From the NCBI RefSeq assembly GCF_007859315.1, contig NZ_VOHA01000010.1, positions 185,640 through 249,639 of the forward strand: DNA of 64,000 nucleotides, read 5' to 3'. The position numbers were made by a program, and so were the translations under genes. Every line of letters begins with the position of its first letter. Within the stretch, counting starts at the first letter, position 1. This DNA is from Reyranella sp. CPCC 100927 (GTDB taxonomy: Bacteria; Pseudomonadota; Alphaproteobacteria; Reyranellales; Reyranellaceae). A model generated the notes under the pieces. The model saw only the letters and a program-made list of their open reading frames with translations, did not search any database and was not told where the DNA came from. This document shows positions 1 to 8,386 of this stretch, one piece after another.

Positions 1-1283
1 ATCAGGGCCTTGACCGAACGTGCATCGCCATGAACGACAACGGACTCCAGGCTGATCGGCGCCGCGGCAAGCCCACCATCGGCAAAATCAATGACCAGGA
101 GGTCGGCCGGCATGCCGGCCGCCAGGCGGCCCGGCGCTGCCTGCGGCCCCAGCGCGCGGGCGCCTTCACAGGCTGCTCGGATCACATCAGGCGCTTTCAC
201 CCAGCGCCCGAAATCGGATCCGGGTGTGCGCTGCGCGGTCAACATGTGGCGCATGATCTCGAACACGTCATGACGGCCGCCGGTGTTGGAGGAATCCGTG
301 CCCAGGGCGAGCGCCATGCCGGCATCAAGAGACGCCCGGACGTCAAAACGCCCCGCCCCCAGCATCAGGTTGCTGGCCGGATTGTGCACGACCGTCACGC
401 CATGGCGGGCCAAGCGGTCGCGGTCTTCACCGGTGAGCCAGATCGCGTGCGCGATCGACAGCCGGGCATCGAGAAGGCCCACGCGCTCCAGTTCGGCCAC
501 CATGCCGGACGGCCATCTTCTGCGGGCGTGAACGGCCTGCGGTGACGTTTCCAGCACATGGGTGTGGCTGCCGAGATCGAGCTCATCGCGAAGCTGCAGC
601 CACAGGTGCCACAGGCGATCGGAGCATCGCTGCGGTGCGTTGGGCCCCAGTAGAAGCCGCACCCGATCATTCACGCGGGTGCACGCATGCAGGTCGACGT
701 ACATGTCACGTACCGCCTCGACACTCCTGGGTGCCAGCGGTGAGAGCCGTCGCATGATGTCGGCATCGAGTGGAATGCCGAGGATGTCCTCGTCCGCCAG
801 ATCGGCGAAGAATGGGGCAAAGCCGACCCGCAATCCGCTGGCGACATGTGCCTCCAGGGCGACATGGGCAAACCGGGTTTGCGGGAAATGATCGATGTAG
901 CCGCCGATGCCGTTGCGGATCATCTCCGCCGCGGTCAGCATCACGGCGGCCCGCACGCAGCGGTCGGTGAAGGCTCGTCCGTAGTTGATCGCGTAGTACG
1001 ACCATAGTTCCAGGGGAAAAGAATTCTCGGTTCCCCGCAGAAGCGTGGACGTCGAATGGACATGGCCGTCGAACAAGGGCGGCATGACCAGCATGCCCGC
1101 GGCGTCGAAGACCTCGTCGGCGGACGCACTGGCCGCATCGGCATCCGCAGGCGACAGCAACCGCTCGATCCGGTCTCCCACGATGAAGAGTCCGCCGCGC
1201 ACCGGCACATCACTGCCGGTCCATATGGATCCACCGCGGATACAGATTGTCTTCGAGTGAGCGCCTCGCATGACGGCGGCCAT
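1..1283 (-). CDS. TRZ/ATZ-type amidohydrolase (deaminase-like), C-terminus beyond window
   Basis: Metal-dependent amidohydrolase of the cytosine/guanine/MTA deaminase and chlorohydrolase group, cytoplasmic. Translating the minus strand from ATG 1283 gives about 427 open codons with no stop, so the last part lies outside the window (family about 450 aa). Visible motifs: metal-binding DGHVHST near residue 80, HTHVLE in the middle, SIAHAIWLT, HNPASNLMLGAG and ALGTDSSNTGG. The start overlaps the stop of the upstream isomerase gene (TGATG), so translation is probably coupled; ATG 1271 is an alternative start. It is the last visible gene of the operon that also holds a nucleoside phosphorylase, an isomerase and an ABC importer. 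The substrate is not readable; deamination of a nucleobase or nucleoside is the natural inference. Confidence 0.85.
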   Translation of the reverse strand, partial: MAAVMRGAHSKTICIRGGSIWTGSDVPVRGGLFIVGDRIERLLSPADADAASASADEVFDAAGMLVMPPLFDGHVHSTSTLLRGTENSFPLELWSYYAINYGRAFTDRCVRAAVMLTAAEMIRNGIGGYIDHFPQTRFAHVALEAHVASGLRVGFAPFFADLADEDILGIPLDADIMRRLSPLAPRSVEAVRDMYVDLHACTRVNDRVRLLLGPNAPQRCSDRLWHLWLQLRDELDLGSHTHVLETSPQAVHARRRWPSGMVAELERVGLLDARLSIAHAIWLTGEDRDRLARHGVTVVHNPASNLMLGAGRFDVRASLDAGMALALGTDSSNTGGRHDVFEIMRHMLTAQRTPGSDFGRWVKAPDVIRAACEGARALGPQAAPGRLAAGMPADLLVIDFADGGLAAAPISLESVVVHGDARSVKAL

Positions 1284-2308
1284 CACGAGAAGTGCGCGCG
1301 CAGGACCGACGCGCCGAAAACACCGTCACACGTCGCGATCGCGGTCACGAAATCGGGCGGCGTCACATCGAACGCGGGATACCAGCCGCGCGCCAGCGGC
1401 GACGCCGTCGGCATGCCCAGGCACATCAGGCTTTCCTTGCCGTCACGCTCCTCCATCTCGACGTCCGCGGGTGACGCCGCCTTGGAGTCGGGCGCCTGCA
1501 CCATGGCGATATAAGGCAACTTGAAGTGGCGGGCCGCGATGGCGAGCTGAAGCGTGCCCACCTTGTTGATGACATGACCGGAGAGTGTGACGCGATCGGC
1601 CGCCGTCATGAACCGCGAAACCATGCCGCGATCCATGGCATGCGCAGCCATGTTGTCCGTGATCACGGTGACATCGATGCCCATTTCAGCAACGCTGTGT
1701 GCCGTCAGGCGCGATCCCTGCAGGTAGGGTCTGGTTTCCGTACAGATGACCTGCAGCCGCTTACCCTGGCGCAATGCTGCGGCCAGCGTATCGATGAAGC
1801 TGGTTTCAGCCCAACAGTGGGTGAGGATCGTGTCGCCGTCGTCAACGAGCGTCGCGGCATGCTCGCCCAGCCGACGACTGCGCGCCCAGCGCCAGTTCCA
1901 TATCTCGCGCATTTCCGCTTCGAGACAGGCGGCGAAATCGCCTTCACCGGCCAGCTTGTGCGCTGCCTCCAGCATTCCGGACACCGCCACGCGGATGCCG
2001 TTGTTGGTTGCCCGCGTGCGACGCAAACGCTCCGCCGCGCTGACCATTTCATCCAGACGCTCGCGCGCCGACTTCTTTCGTTCGGCAGCACGCGCGGCCA
2101 GGACCATGCCCGCGCTGGCGGCAAAGAACGGACCGCCGCTTTGCGTGACCATGTCTTCAATCGCCACCGCGACCTCCTCGTGGGTCCGGCAGTCGACGAA
2201 CTGTTCCTTCAGGGGAAACACGCGGCGATCCAGAATGCGTACCCGGTCGCTTTCAAGCAGCACCCCTCTGCGTACGATGGTCGGAAAAGCGATATCGGTC
2301 AGCGGCAT
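1283..2308 (-). CDS. MtnA/eIF2B-like sugar-1-phosphate isomerase paralogue
   Basis: 341 aa, eIF2B/MtnA family (methylthioribose-1-phosphate isomerase, ribose-1,5-bisphosphate isomerase). Family features present: a catalytic-type Cys in THCWAE, the ETRPYLQGSRLT block, TDNMAAHAM, a catalytic-type Asp in AADRV and the Lys of NKVGT. The RGAPAIG loop of true MtnA, whose Arg contacts the phosphate, is replaced by TQSGGPFF, so the substrate may differ from methylthioribose-1-phosphate. A good ribosome site (CAGGAG) precedes ATG 2308. It lies 31 bp after a nucleoside phosphorylase gene, whose sugar-1-phosphate product would be the logical substrate. Family assignment is firm; the reaction is inferred. 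Confidence 0.8.
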   Translation of the reverse strand: MPLTDIAFPTIVRRGVLLESDRVRILDRRVFPLKEQFVDCRTHEEVAVAIEDMVTQSGGPFFAASAGMVLAARAAERKKSARERLDEMVSAAERLRRTRATNNGIRVAVSGMLEAAHKLAGEGDFAACLEAEMREIWNWRWARSRRLGEHAATLVDDGDTILTHCWAETSFIDTLAAALRQGKRLQVICTETRPYLQGSRLTAHSVAEMGIDVTVITDNMAAHAMDRGMVSRFMTAADRVTLSGHVINKVGTLQLAIAARHFKLPYIAMVQAPDSKAASPADVEMEERDGKESLMCLGMPTASPLARGWYPAFDVTPPDFVTAIATCDGVFGASVLRAHFS

Positions 2309-2339
2309 TTATCAACTCCTGAGGTGGGCGGCTTCCACC

Positions 2340-3176
2340 TCACACGGGCTTCATCACCTCGAGCGTCAGCGTCGCCCGGCCTGATCGAACGCCGGCGGCA
2401 TCCCACGCGGCCAGGCGTCGCACGGCTTCAGCGCCAACCCGGCAGGCGCGCTCGATGCCGCCATTGTCACCCCAGTCGCCGGATATCCGGTTCGCGATGA
2501 CTGAGCAGACCGCGCCCGCCCGCAGGTGGTAGAGGCGCGCGAGGGTCAGGAGTGCCGCGGTTTCCATCTCGAAATTGAGCACCCCGGCCCGCTTCATTTC
2601 CTCGAAGATCCGATCCCCTTCCGGCGACCTGTAGTCCTTGAATGCCGGACGCCCCTGGCCGGCGAGGAAGGAGCCTGCCGTCGCGCCGGTGCCGACGCGA
2701 AACGTCAGGCCTTGCGCGGCGGCAGCGTCAACCAGGGCAAATGTCACCTCATGCGATGCCGCCGCGGGAAACTCAGGCCGCACATAGAGATGAGTCGTGC
2801 CGTCGAGCCGTACGGCGGCGTCATTGATGATCAGCGACCCGGTCGCGATGTCGGCGTGCAGGGTCCCCGTGGTACCGACACGGATGAACGTGTCGACGTT
2901 GAGCCGGGCGAGGTCCGTGAAGACGAGTTCCAGCGACGGTGCCCCGATACTGGTCGAGACCGCGCCGATGCGCACGCCTTCGTAGGTTCCAACAGCCGCG
3001 CAATAGCCGCGCGGCAGGTCGATGATCTTGGCGTCATTCCATTGCTCGGCCATGACCTTGATACGGTCCGGGTCACCCGGCAGCAGGACGTAGCGTGGCA
3101 GATCAAGCGCCGCCAGGGCGGACAGCCGCCGCTGGTCACCGCTGGTGGCGGTCGCCGTCGACTGGGATGTGGTCAT
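2340..3176 (-). CDS. Nucleoside phosphorylase, NP-I family (uridine phosphorylase-like)
   Basis: 278 aa, PNP_UDP_1 fold. These enzymes phosphorolyse nucleosides to a base and (deoxy)ribose-1-phosphate in the cytoplasm. Visible landmarks: LLPGDPDR (phosphate loop) near residue 30, RVGTTGTL near 95, and NFEMETAAL, which matches the ribose-binding FEME(S/T) signature of uridine phosphorylases. Overall it is closer to Udp than to hexameric PNP, but base specificity cannot be assigned. It sits 15 bp after the ABC permease and 31 bp before the MtnA-like isomerase, implying import, phosphorolysis and sugar-phosphate isomerisation in one pathway. Confidence 0.85.
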   Translation of the reverse strand: MTTSQSTATATSGDQRRLSALAALDLPRYVLLPGDPDRIKVMAEQWNDAKIIDLPRGYCAAVGTYEGVRIGAVSTSIGAPSLELVFTDLARLNVDTFIRVGTTGTLHADIATGSLIINDAAVRLDGTTHLYVRPEFPAAASHEVTFALVDAAAAQGLTFRVGTGATAGSFLAGQGRPAFKDYRSPEGDRIFEEMKRAGVLNFEMETAALLTLARLYHLRAGAVCSVIANRISGDWGDNGGIERACRVGAEAVRRLAAWDAAGVRSGRATLTLEVMKPV

Positions 3177-3191
3177 CGTTCTGAAGCCCCT

Positions 3192-3938
3192 TCAGTTTGT
3201 CCGCCAGCGGACGAACACGTGTTCAAGCAAGGCGACCGTTCCGAACATGGCGAGCGCCAACGCCGATGACGTCACGATCGCGGCATAGAGCAGCTCGGTC
3301 CTGTAATCGAACGTTGCCTGGATGATGAGAACACCGATGCCGGTGTCGGTACCGATCCACTCACTGACGATGGCACCGATCACGCTGGTCGTGCAGGCGA
3401 TGCGCAGCGCCGCGAAAAGAAACGGCAGTGATCGCGGCAGGCGCAGGCGGAAGAACACCTCGCGGCGGCTGGCCGACATCACGCGCATCAGTTCCAGCTC
3501 GGAAGCCGACACCGACTCGAAGCCACGGATCATGTTCACCAGCGTCGGAAACAGGCAGATCACCGCAGCAATAATGATCTTGGACGCGATCGACACACCG
3601 AACAACAGGATCAGGACCGGCGACAGCGCGATCACGGGGATGGTGTTGAAGATCACGGCGACCGGGAAATACATCCGCCGCAATGTCGCGCTGTGAATGA
3701 AGATCGTGGCCAGCGTCACGGCGATGAAGTTGCCCACGAAGAACCCGCACAGTGCCTCCATCGCGGTCGGCATCAGGTTGCTCAACAGCAGCGACCGATT
3801 GGTCCACAGTGCGCCGACGACCGCGACCGGGTTGGGCGCAATGAACGGCCGCACCTCGAACAGAACGATCACCGCCCACCACAGGGCGAACAGAGAGGCC
3901 GCACCGCTGATTGGCCACAGCCAGGTTGCAGACTTCAT
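3192..3938 (-). CDS. ABC transporter permease, SsuC/TauC/ThiX type
   Basis: 248 aa inner-membrane permease of the nitrate/sulfonate/thiamine-precursor importer group, with about six hydrophobic segments. The ABC-contact loop is around EFMRVMSAS-like residues 150-165 (here ELELMRVMSASRREVFFRL). It overlaps the ATPase stop by 4 bp (ATGA), so the two are co-translated, and is followed 15 bp later by the nucleoside phosphorylase. The neighbours suggest that the imported compound is a nucleoside, nucleobase or analogue, but permeases of this family do not reveal their ligand. Confidence 0.88.
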   Translation of the reverse strand: MKSATWLWPISGAASLFALWWAVIVLFEVRPFIAPNPVAVVGALWTNRSLLLSNLMPTAMEALCGFFVGNFIAVTLATIFIHSATLRRMYFPVAVIFNTIPVIALSPVLILLFGVSIASKIIIAAVICLFPTLVNMIRGFESVSASELELMRVMSASRREVFFRLRLPRSLPFLFAALRIACTTSVIGAIVSEWIGTDTGIGVLIIQATFDYRTELLYAAIVTSSALALAMFGTVALLEHVFVRWRTN

Positions 3939-4729
3939 GAGCGTGCCGTATCGCCATAGGCACGCTCGAGAATGGCGCGCAGCTCGGACGTGATGGTGAA
4001 GAACTCGGTGGTGGCCCTGTCGATGCGGTTATCGGGTTTCCGCGCGTCGAGGTCGATCTCTTCGATGATTCGGCCCGGATTTACGCCCATCACCACGACC
4101 GACTGCCCCAGGAACGCCGCCTCCGACAGGCTGTGGGTGACGAAGACGATCGTCGTGCGGGTTTCACGCCAGATCCGCAGCAGTTCGTCGTTCAACCTGT
4201 CCCGCGTGATCTCGTCCAGCGCGCCGAAGGGCTCGTCCATCAGCAGGATGTCGGGGTTGGTCACCAGGGCCCGCGCAATCGAAACACGCTGTCTCTGGCC
4301 GCCCGACAGTTCGTGCGGCAACGCATCCTCGCGGCCGGCCAGCCCAACCAGACGGATCAGGTCTTCCGGCTTGCGGTTCGGACGGCCGACTTGCCGCCAG
4401 TTGCCGACCTCGAGCGGCAAGCGGACATTCTCCAGGACGGTTCGCCATGGCAGCAGGGTTGCGTCCTGGAACACGAATGAGATGCGACGCGCTTCGCGCA
4501 CCTGCGCCGGCGCCTTGCCGAAAACGTGCACCTTGCCCGCGCCGACGGCCAGCAGGTCGGCAATGGCGCGCAGCAACGTCGACTTGCCGCATCCCGATGG
4601 CCCGATCAGGACCACGAACCGCCCGGCGTCAGCCCGCAGCGAGACGCCGGTGAACGCCGTGATGCGACGCGCATTCCTTTCAAAGCTCACCTCCAGGTCG
4701 GTGAGCTCGATCGCCTGCTCCTGGTTCAT
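3935..4729 (-). CDS. ABC transporter ATP-binding protein, SsuB/TauB type
   Basis: 264 aa ATPase that energises the adjacent permease. Walker A GPSGCGKST lies at residues 43-51, the Q-loop region is VFQDATLLPW, the signature LSGGQRQRVSIARAL and Walker B LLMDEPFGALD follow, and the switch His is in VTHSLSEA. Length is normal for the family. The start is 3 bp after the binding-protein stop and the end overlaps the permease start, so all three components form one transcription unit. No odd residues were seen. Confidence 0.93.
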   Translation of the reverse strand: MNQEQAIELTDLEVSFERNARRITAFTGVSLRADAGRFVVLIGPSGCGKSTLLRAIADLLAVGAGKVHVFGKAPAQVREARRISFVFQDATLLPWRTVLENVRLPLEVGNWRQVGRPNRKPEDLIRLVGLAGREDALPHELSGGQRQRVSIARALVTNPDILLMDEPFGALDEITRDRLNDELLRIWRETRTTIVFVTHSLSEAAFLGQSVVVMGVNPGRIIEEIDLDARKPDNRIDRATTEFFTITSELRAILERAYGDTARS

Positions 4730-4732
4730 GAT

Positions 4733-5785
4733 CTATCCCAGCCGCGGGCGGGCAGCAGACGTCAGCTCGAGGATCTCCTGGGTCGCAAAGCCAGCGAGGT
4801 CCGGGACGCGGGTCTTGAAAGTACCTTCGGCGCTGCCGAAGATCTCGATCTGCCGCGCGATCCGCGCATTGTCGAAACAGCCCCAGCCGTGCGCTTTCGT
4901 GGCGCCATTGAAGGCGATGCCCATCACGATGTCGACGGTGTCGCGTTCAACGTCGCGCTCGAGATTGGGATAGGCGTCGCACATGATCGCCACCGCTTCC
5001 TGGCGGTTGGCATAAGCCCAGCCCCACCCCTTGGCGGCGGCGCGGACGAACCTCGCAAGCGCCGGCTTCTGGCTTTCATAGGTCTCCGAAGACGCAAAAT
5101 AGGGATTGGCGTAACTGGTGACGCCGGCATCCTCCGAGGTCATGACCACGCGATCGGGCCCCAGGACCGAGAGCGCCTTTGTGTTCGTCAGGAAACCGGT
5201 CACCGCATCGACCTGACCTGCGATCAGCGGCGTCATGTCGACCCCCATGGTCACAATGCGCACCTGGGCCGGATCGATCTTGTGCAGCGCCATGATCAGC
5301 TGGAGGGTGAAGCGGCCGTTGGGGTTGACCGCGACCGTCTTGCCCACGAGGTCGCGCGGATGGCGGATCGGCGATCGCGGCAAGGATATGTAGGCATAGG
5401 GCGAGTATTGGTAGCCGCAAGCGAACAGCTTGATGGGGCGCCCGGCGCCGTAGGCCACGAGCGCCTGCGACGTGGTGGAGAACTCGCCGATCTGCGCCTG
5501 GCCGGAAAGAACGGGCGGCAATGTCTGGGCATTGGGACCGCCGGCACCGAATGTGACGGCAAGGCCCTCCTCGGCGAAGAAGCCCTTCTTCTGCGCGACG
5601 ATGTCGCCGATCTGGCCGTTGCCCATCAGCCAGTCGTACTGGACCAGGATCTTGGTCTGGCCCTGCGCGTTCAAGCCGCCGATCGACGTCAGTGCTCCGC
5701 CCGCGAGCCCCAGGCCCGTGGCCGACAGAAGCACGCGTCTGCGATTCAAACCCGGTCCGGTCATCGGCCGTCTCCCCGTCGTCAT
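4733..5785 (-). CDS. NMT1/THI5-like ABC substrate-binding protein
   Basis: 350 aa periplasmic binding protein of the NMT1 family (pyrimidine precursors, riboflavin, sulfonates, phthalate). The N-terminus has a Tat-like signal: NRRRVLLSA followed by a hydrophobic stretch and an AQG cleavage region near residues 40-43. The mature part begins with ILVQYDWLMGNGQIGDIV and contains the GGPNAQTLPPVLSGQAQIGE region typical of the family. It opens the transporter section, 3 bp before the ATPase and 106 bp after the MocR regulator on the same strand. The ligand is unknown; downstream nucleoside enzymes favour a nucleoside-like molecule. Confidence 0.88.
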   Translation of the reverse strand: MTTGRRPMTGPGLNRRRVLLSATGLGLAGGALTSIGGLNAQGQTKILVQYDWLMGNGQIGDIVAQKKGFFAEEGLAVTFGAGGPNAQTLPPVLSGQAQIGEFSTTSQALVAYGAGRPIKLFACGYQYSPYAYISLPRSPIRHPRDLVGKTVAVNPNGRFTLQLIMALHKIDPAQVRIVTMGVDMTPLIAGQVDAVTGFLTNTKALSVLGPDRVVMTSEDAGVTSYANPYFASSETYESQKPALARFVRAAAKGWGWAYANRQEAVAIMCDAYPNLERDVERDTVDIVMGIAFNGATKAHGWGCFDNARIARQIEIFGSAEGTFKTRVPDLAGFATQEILELTSAARPRLG

Positions 5786-5891
5786 TGTTCGGTTGTCTTG
5801 GTGCAGCCCGGAAACGAACCGAAGCTATCGGGGACGGCCTGGCCGAAGAAGAACCAGTCGCCGCAAATCGCCGGAGCCAGAATCGGTTTTG

Positions 5892-7427
5892 TCAGCCGGC
5901 GTCAGTGCGTGCCGTGGCGAGCAGTCGGATGCCGGCTTCGATCTGCGCGGCGTTCATTGTCGATACCGCCAGCCGCAGGAAATGCGTCGGTCGATCGGCG
6001 CCGAGGAAAAAGCGGTCACCGCAATCGATCGACACACCGACGCGACCCGCCGCCTGCACCAGTCGACGCCCGTCGGTGCCGGCGGGCAGTTCGATCCAGA
6101 AGCTCGATGCGCCCGCGCAATGCCGCCAGCGGCAATCGGGCAGCCAACGGTCGAGGGCGGTCGCCATCGCCGCCGAACGGCGGCCGAGTTCGCTTGCTGC
6201 CCGACGGAGGTAGGCCCGGTAGTGGCCATGCTTGATGAAGATCGCCAATGCCCGCTGGTTGTTGCCGGGCGGATGGCGGTGCATGAGCCGCCGCAAAGCC
6301 CGCAATTTGCGGACGACGACAGGATGCGCCACCACGAAACCAACCCTCAGGCCCGGCGCCACCAGCTTGGAGAGGCTGCCGATGTAGACGACGCGATGGC
6401 CGGTATCGAGGCTCTTGAGTGCCGGCGGCATCGCGGCATCGCCGAGGAATTCCGTTTCGAACGTGTCCTCGACGATGACGAAGTCCCGGCTTGCCGCGCG
6501 CTCCAGCAGCGCCTGCCGCCGTGCCAACGGCATGGTCGCCGTCGTCGGGTTCTGATGGCCGACGGTGGCGTAAACCACATCGCAGGTATCGAGCTGCGGC
6601 GACAGGACAAGGCCGTCCTCGTCGAGCGCCAGCAGCCGAATATCGGCACCGGTCAGGCGCAGGATCTCCGCCATATCCGGCATGCCCGGGTTCTCGATAC
6701 CCGCCCGGGTACCCTGCCGGCTGAGCAGCTGTGCCACCAGATAGCGCCCCTGCTGACCGCCCAGGGTGATGATGATTTCATCCGGACGGGCCCAGATGCC
6801 GTGGTGCGGCAGAACGTGCTTGCGCAGCTGTTCGACCAGCTCGGCATCGTCCTCGTCGACCATGTCGCGCCCCCACCGCGCGATCTCGAGTACGCTGAGG
6901 GCGGCGCGCTCGCACTCCCGCCACTGCGCGGCGGGGAAAAGGCTCATGTCCAACTGGCCGTACAGGAACGAATAGCGCGGCCCTGGTCCGGCGTCGGCAC
7001 CGGCGGTCTCCGGCTCCGCGACGGGCCCGGTGCCCAACCGGCGCTGCCAGTGCAGCCCTTCGTTCCGGTTCTGGCGTGGGCGGGCGACCGGAACAGGCGG
7101 CCGATCGGCCACGAAGACACCCGACCGCTCACGGGCAACGAGATAGCCCTGCTCGACCAGCCCAGCCAGGGCGGCCATCGCCGTATTGCGCCCGATGCCC
7201 AGCATACGGGCAAGGTCGCGGCCGGACGGCAGGCGGGCACCCTGCGGCACCCGGTTGCCCTCGATCGCATCGATGACCGCCTGCATGAGCTGGATGTGGG
7301 CGCGGTCCTGGCGATCAAGCGGCGCCAGGATCCGCTCCCAGGCAACCGGAGGCTGACGGCGGTTCCGGGTGCCTGGCCAGGTCGCGACCGGTTCCGGCTG
7401 TCCTGTTTGACGTCGCGTTTGCACCAC
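5892..7427 (-). CDS. MocR-family transcriptional regulator (GntR HTH plus aminotransferase domain)
   Basis: 511 aa. An N-terminal GntR winged helix (about residues 40-105, with LPSGRDLARMLGIGRNT) is joined by a linker to a class I aminotransferase-like domain. The PLP-binding Lys is in SLSKLVAPGLRVGF and the aminotransferase landmark EDTFETEF is present. MocR proteins use PLP or an amino-compound adduct as effector and often regulate adjacent genes. It heads the minus-strand run containing the NMT1-type importer and nucleoside enzymes and faces away from bpt, so it probably controls that operon or itself. Family is certain, target inferred. Confidence 0.9.
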   Translation of the reverse strand: MVQTRRQTGQPEPVATWPGTRNRRQPPVAWERILAPLDRQDRAHIQLMQAVIDAIEGNRVPQGARLPSGRDLARMLGIGRNTAMAALAGLVEQGYLVARERSGVFVADRPPVPVARPRQNRNEGLHWQRRLGTGPVAEPETAGADAGPGPRYSFLYGQLDMSLFPAAQWRECERAALSVLEIARWGRDMVDEDDAELVEQLRKHVLPHHGIWARPDEIIITLGGQQGRYLVAQLLSRQGTRAGIENPGMPDMAEILRLTGADIRLLALDEDGLVLSPQLDTCDVVYATVGHQNPTTATMPLARRQALLERAASRDFVIVEDTFETEFLGDAAMPPALKSLDTGHRVVYIGSLSKLVAPGLRVGFVVAHPVVVRKLRALRRLMHRHPPGNNQRALAIFIKHGHYRAYLRRAASELGRRSAAMATALDRWLPDCRWRHCAGASSFWIELPAGTDGRRLVQAAGRVGVSIDCGDRFFLGADRPTHFLRLAVSTMNAAQIEAGIRLLATARTDAG

Positions 7428-7609
7428 CGGCCCGCCCCAGCGCCTTATTGCAGCCGCCTATCTTCATACGGTGACTACCCGCACGCGCAAGAAATTTGCG
7501 CAGTCCGCCTGTCGGCACGGTGGTCCACCACCACGCGGGACTCGCCCACCGCCCACGCAATAGGTACAGTTTCAGGGTGGCCGGTCTTCGGCTGCCTGGC
7601 TCCCATGGG

Positions 7610-8371
7610 ATGGTGCGGCACTCGATGTTCATCCGGCAGACCACGGTACCGTTGCGTTTCTTCCGCACGACCCCCGCGCTGCGCTGCCCGTACCTGCCCA
7701 ATCGCTTTGAAACCAAGCTGGTGACCGAGCTGGGCGGCCCTGACGCGCTCGACATCCACGACCAGCTCACCGACGCCGGCTTCCGCCGCTCGCACCACTA
7801 TGTCTACAAGCCGCTGTGCGGTACCTGCAGCGCCTGTGTGCCGGTACGCATCCCGGTGGACACCTTCACCCCCAGCCGCTCGCAGCGCCGGACCTGGCGC
7901 TCGAATCAGGCCGTGAGCGGTGCCGTGGTACCACCGATGGCGACCAGCGAGCAGTTCGCCCTGTTCTCGCGCTATGTGGCGGCTCGTCACGGCGATGGCG
8001 ACATGGCTGAGATGGACTTCGACGACTATCGGGCAATGATCGAGGAGAGCCCGGTCGACACCCACCTGGTCGAGCTGCGCGAGGATGGCCGGCTGGTGGC
8101 CGCCTGCCTCACCGACTGGCTCGGCAACGGCATATCGGCCGTCTACAGCTTCTTCGACACCCGCCTGCGCCGCCGGGCTCTGGGTGTGCAGATCGTGATG
8201 TGGCTGGTCGAGGAGGCACGCCGGCGCGGCCTGCCCTACGTCTACCTCGGCTACTGGATATCGGGCGCCACCAAGATGGACTACAAGGCCCGCTATCGCC
8301 CGCTGGAGGCGCTGGGCACCGCCGGCTGGGAGCCGTTCGATCCCGACGGCTACGACGACGACACCCTCTAG
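7610..8371 (+). CDS. bpt: Aspartate/glutamate leucyltransferase (Bpt; arginyltransferase family)
   Basis: Transfers Leu from leucyl-tRNA to N-terminal Asp/Glu, creating N-degrons for ClpS/ClpAP. The N-terminal zone has the family cysteines CPYLP and CGTCSACVPVR, then SRSQRRTWRSNQ, and the GNAT-like C-terminal half has YVYLGYWI and KMDYKARYRPLE. The reading frame is open from ATG 7496 (291 aa), but the extra leader has no family character; ATG 7610 (253 aa) or 7625 (248 aa) gives normal length. No start has a strong Shine-Dalgarno, so the start is uncertain. The DUF2252 gene follows 15 bp later. Confidence 0.9.
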   Translation: MVRHSMFIRQTTVPLRFFRTTPALRCPYLPNRFETKLVTELGGPDALDIHDQLTDAGFRRSHHYVYKPLCGTCSACVPVRIPVDTFTPSRSQRRTWRSNQAVSGAVVPPMATSEQFALFSRYVAARHGDGDMAEMDFDDYRAMIEESPVDTHLVELREDGRLVAACLTDWLGNGISAVYSFFDTRLRRRALGVQIVMWLVEEARRRGLPYVYLGYWISGATKMDYKARYRPLEALGTAGWEPFDPDGYDDDTL

Positions 8372-8386
8372 GCAGCACGGTCGACC

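Noticed and set aside
7496..7609. N-terminal extension of Bpt from ATG 7496
   Set aside because: The extra 38 residues have no family similarity and no good ribosome site; the normal length begins at 7610 or 7625.
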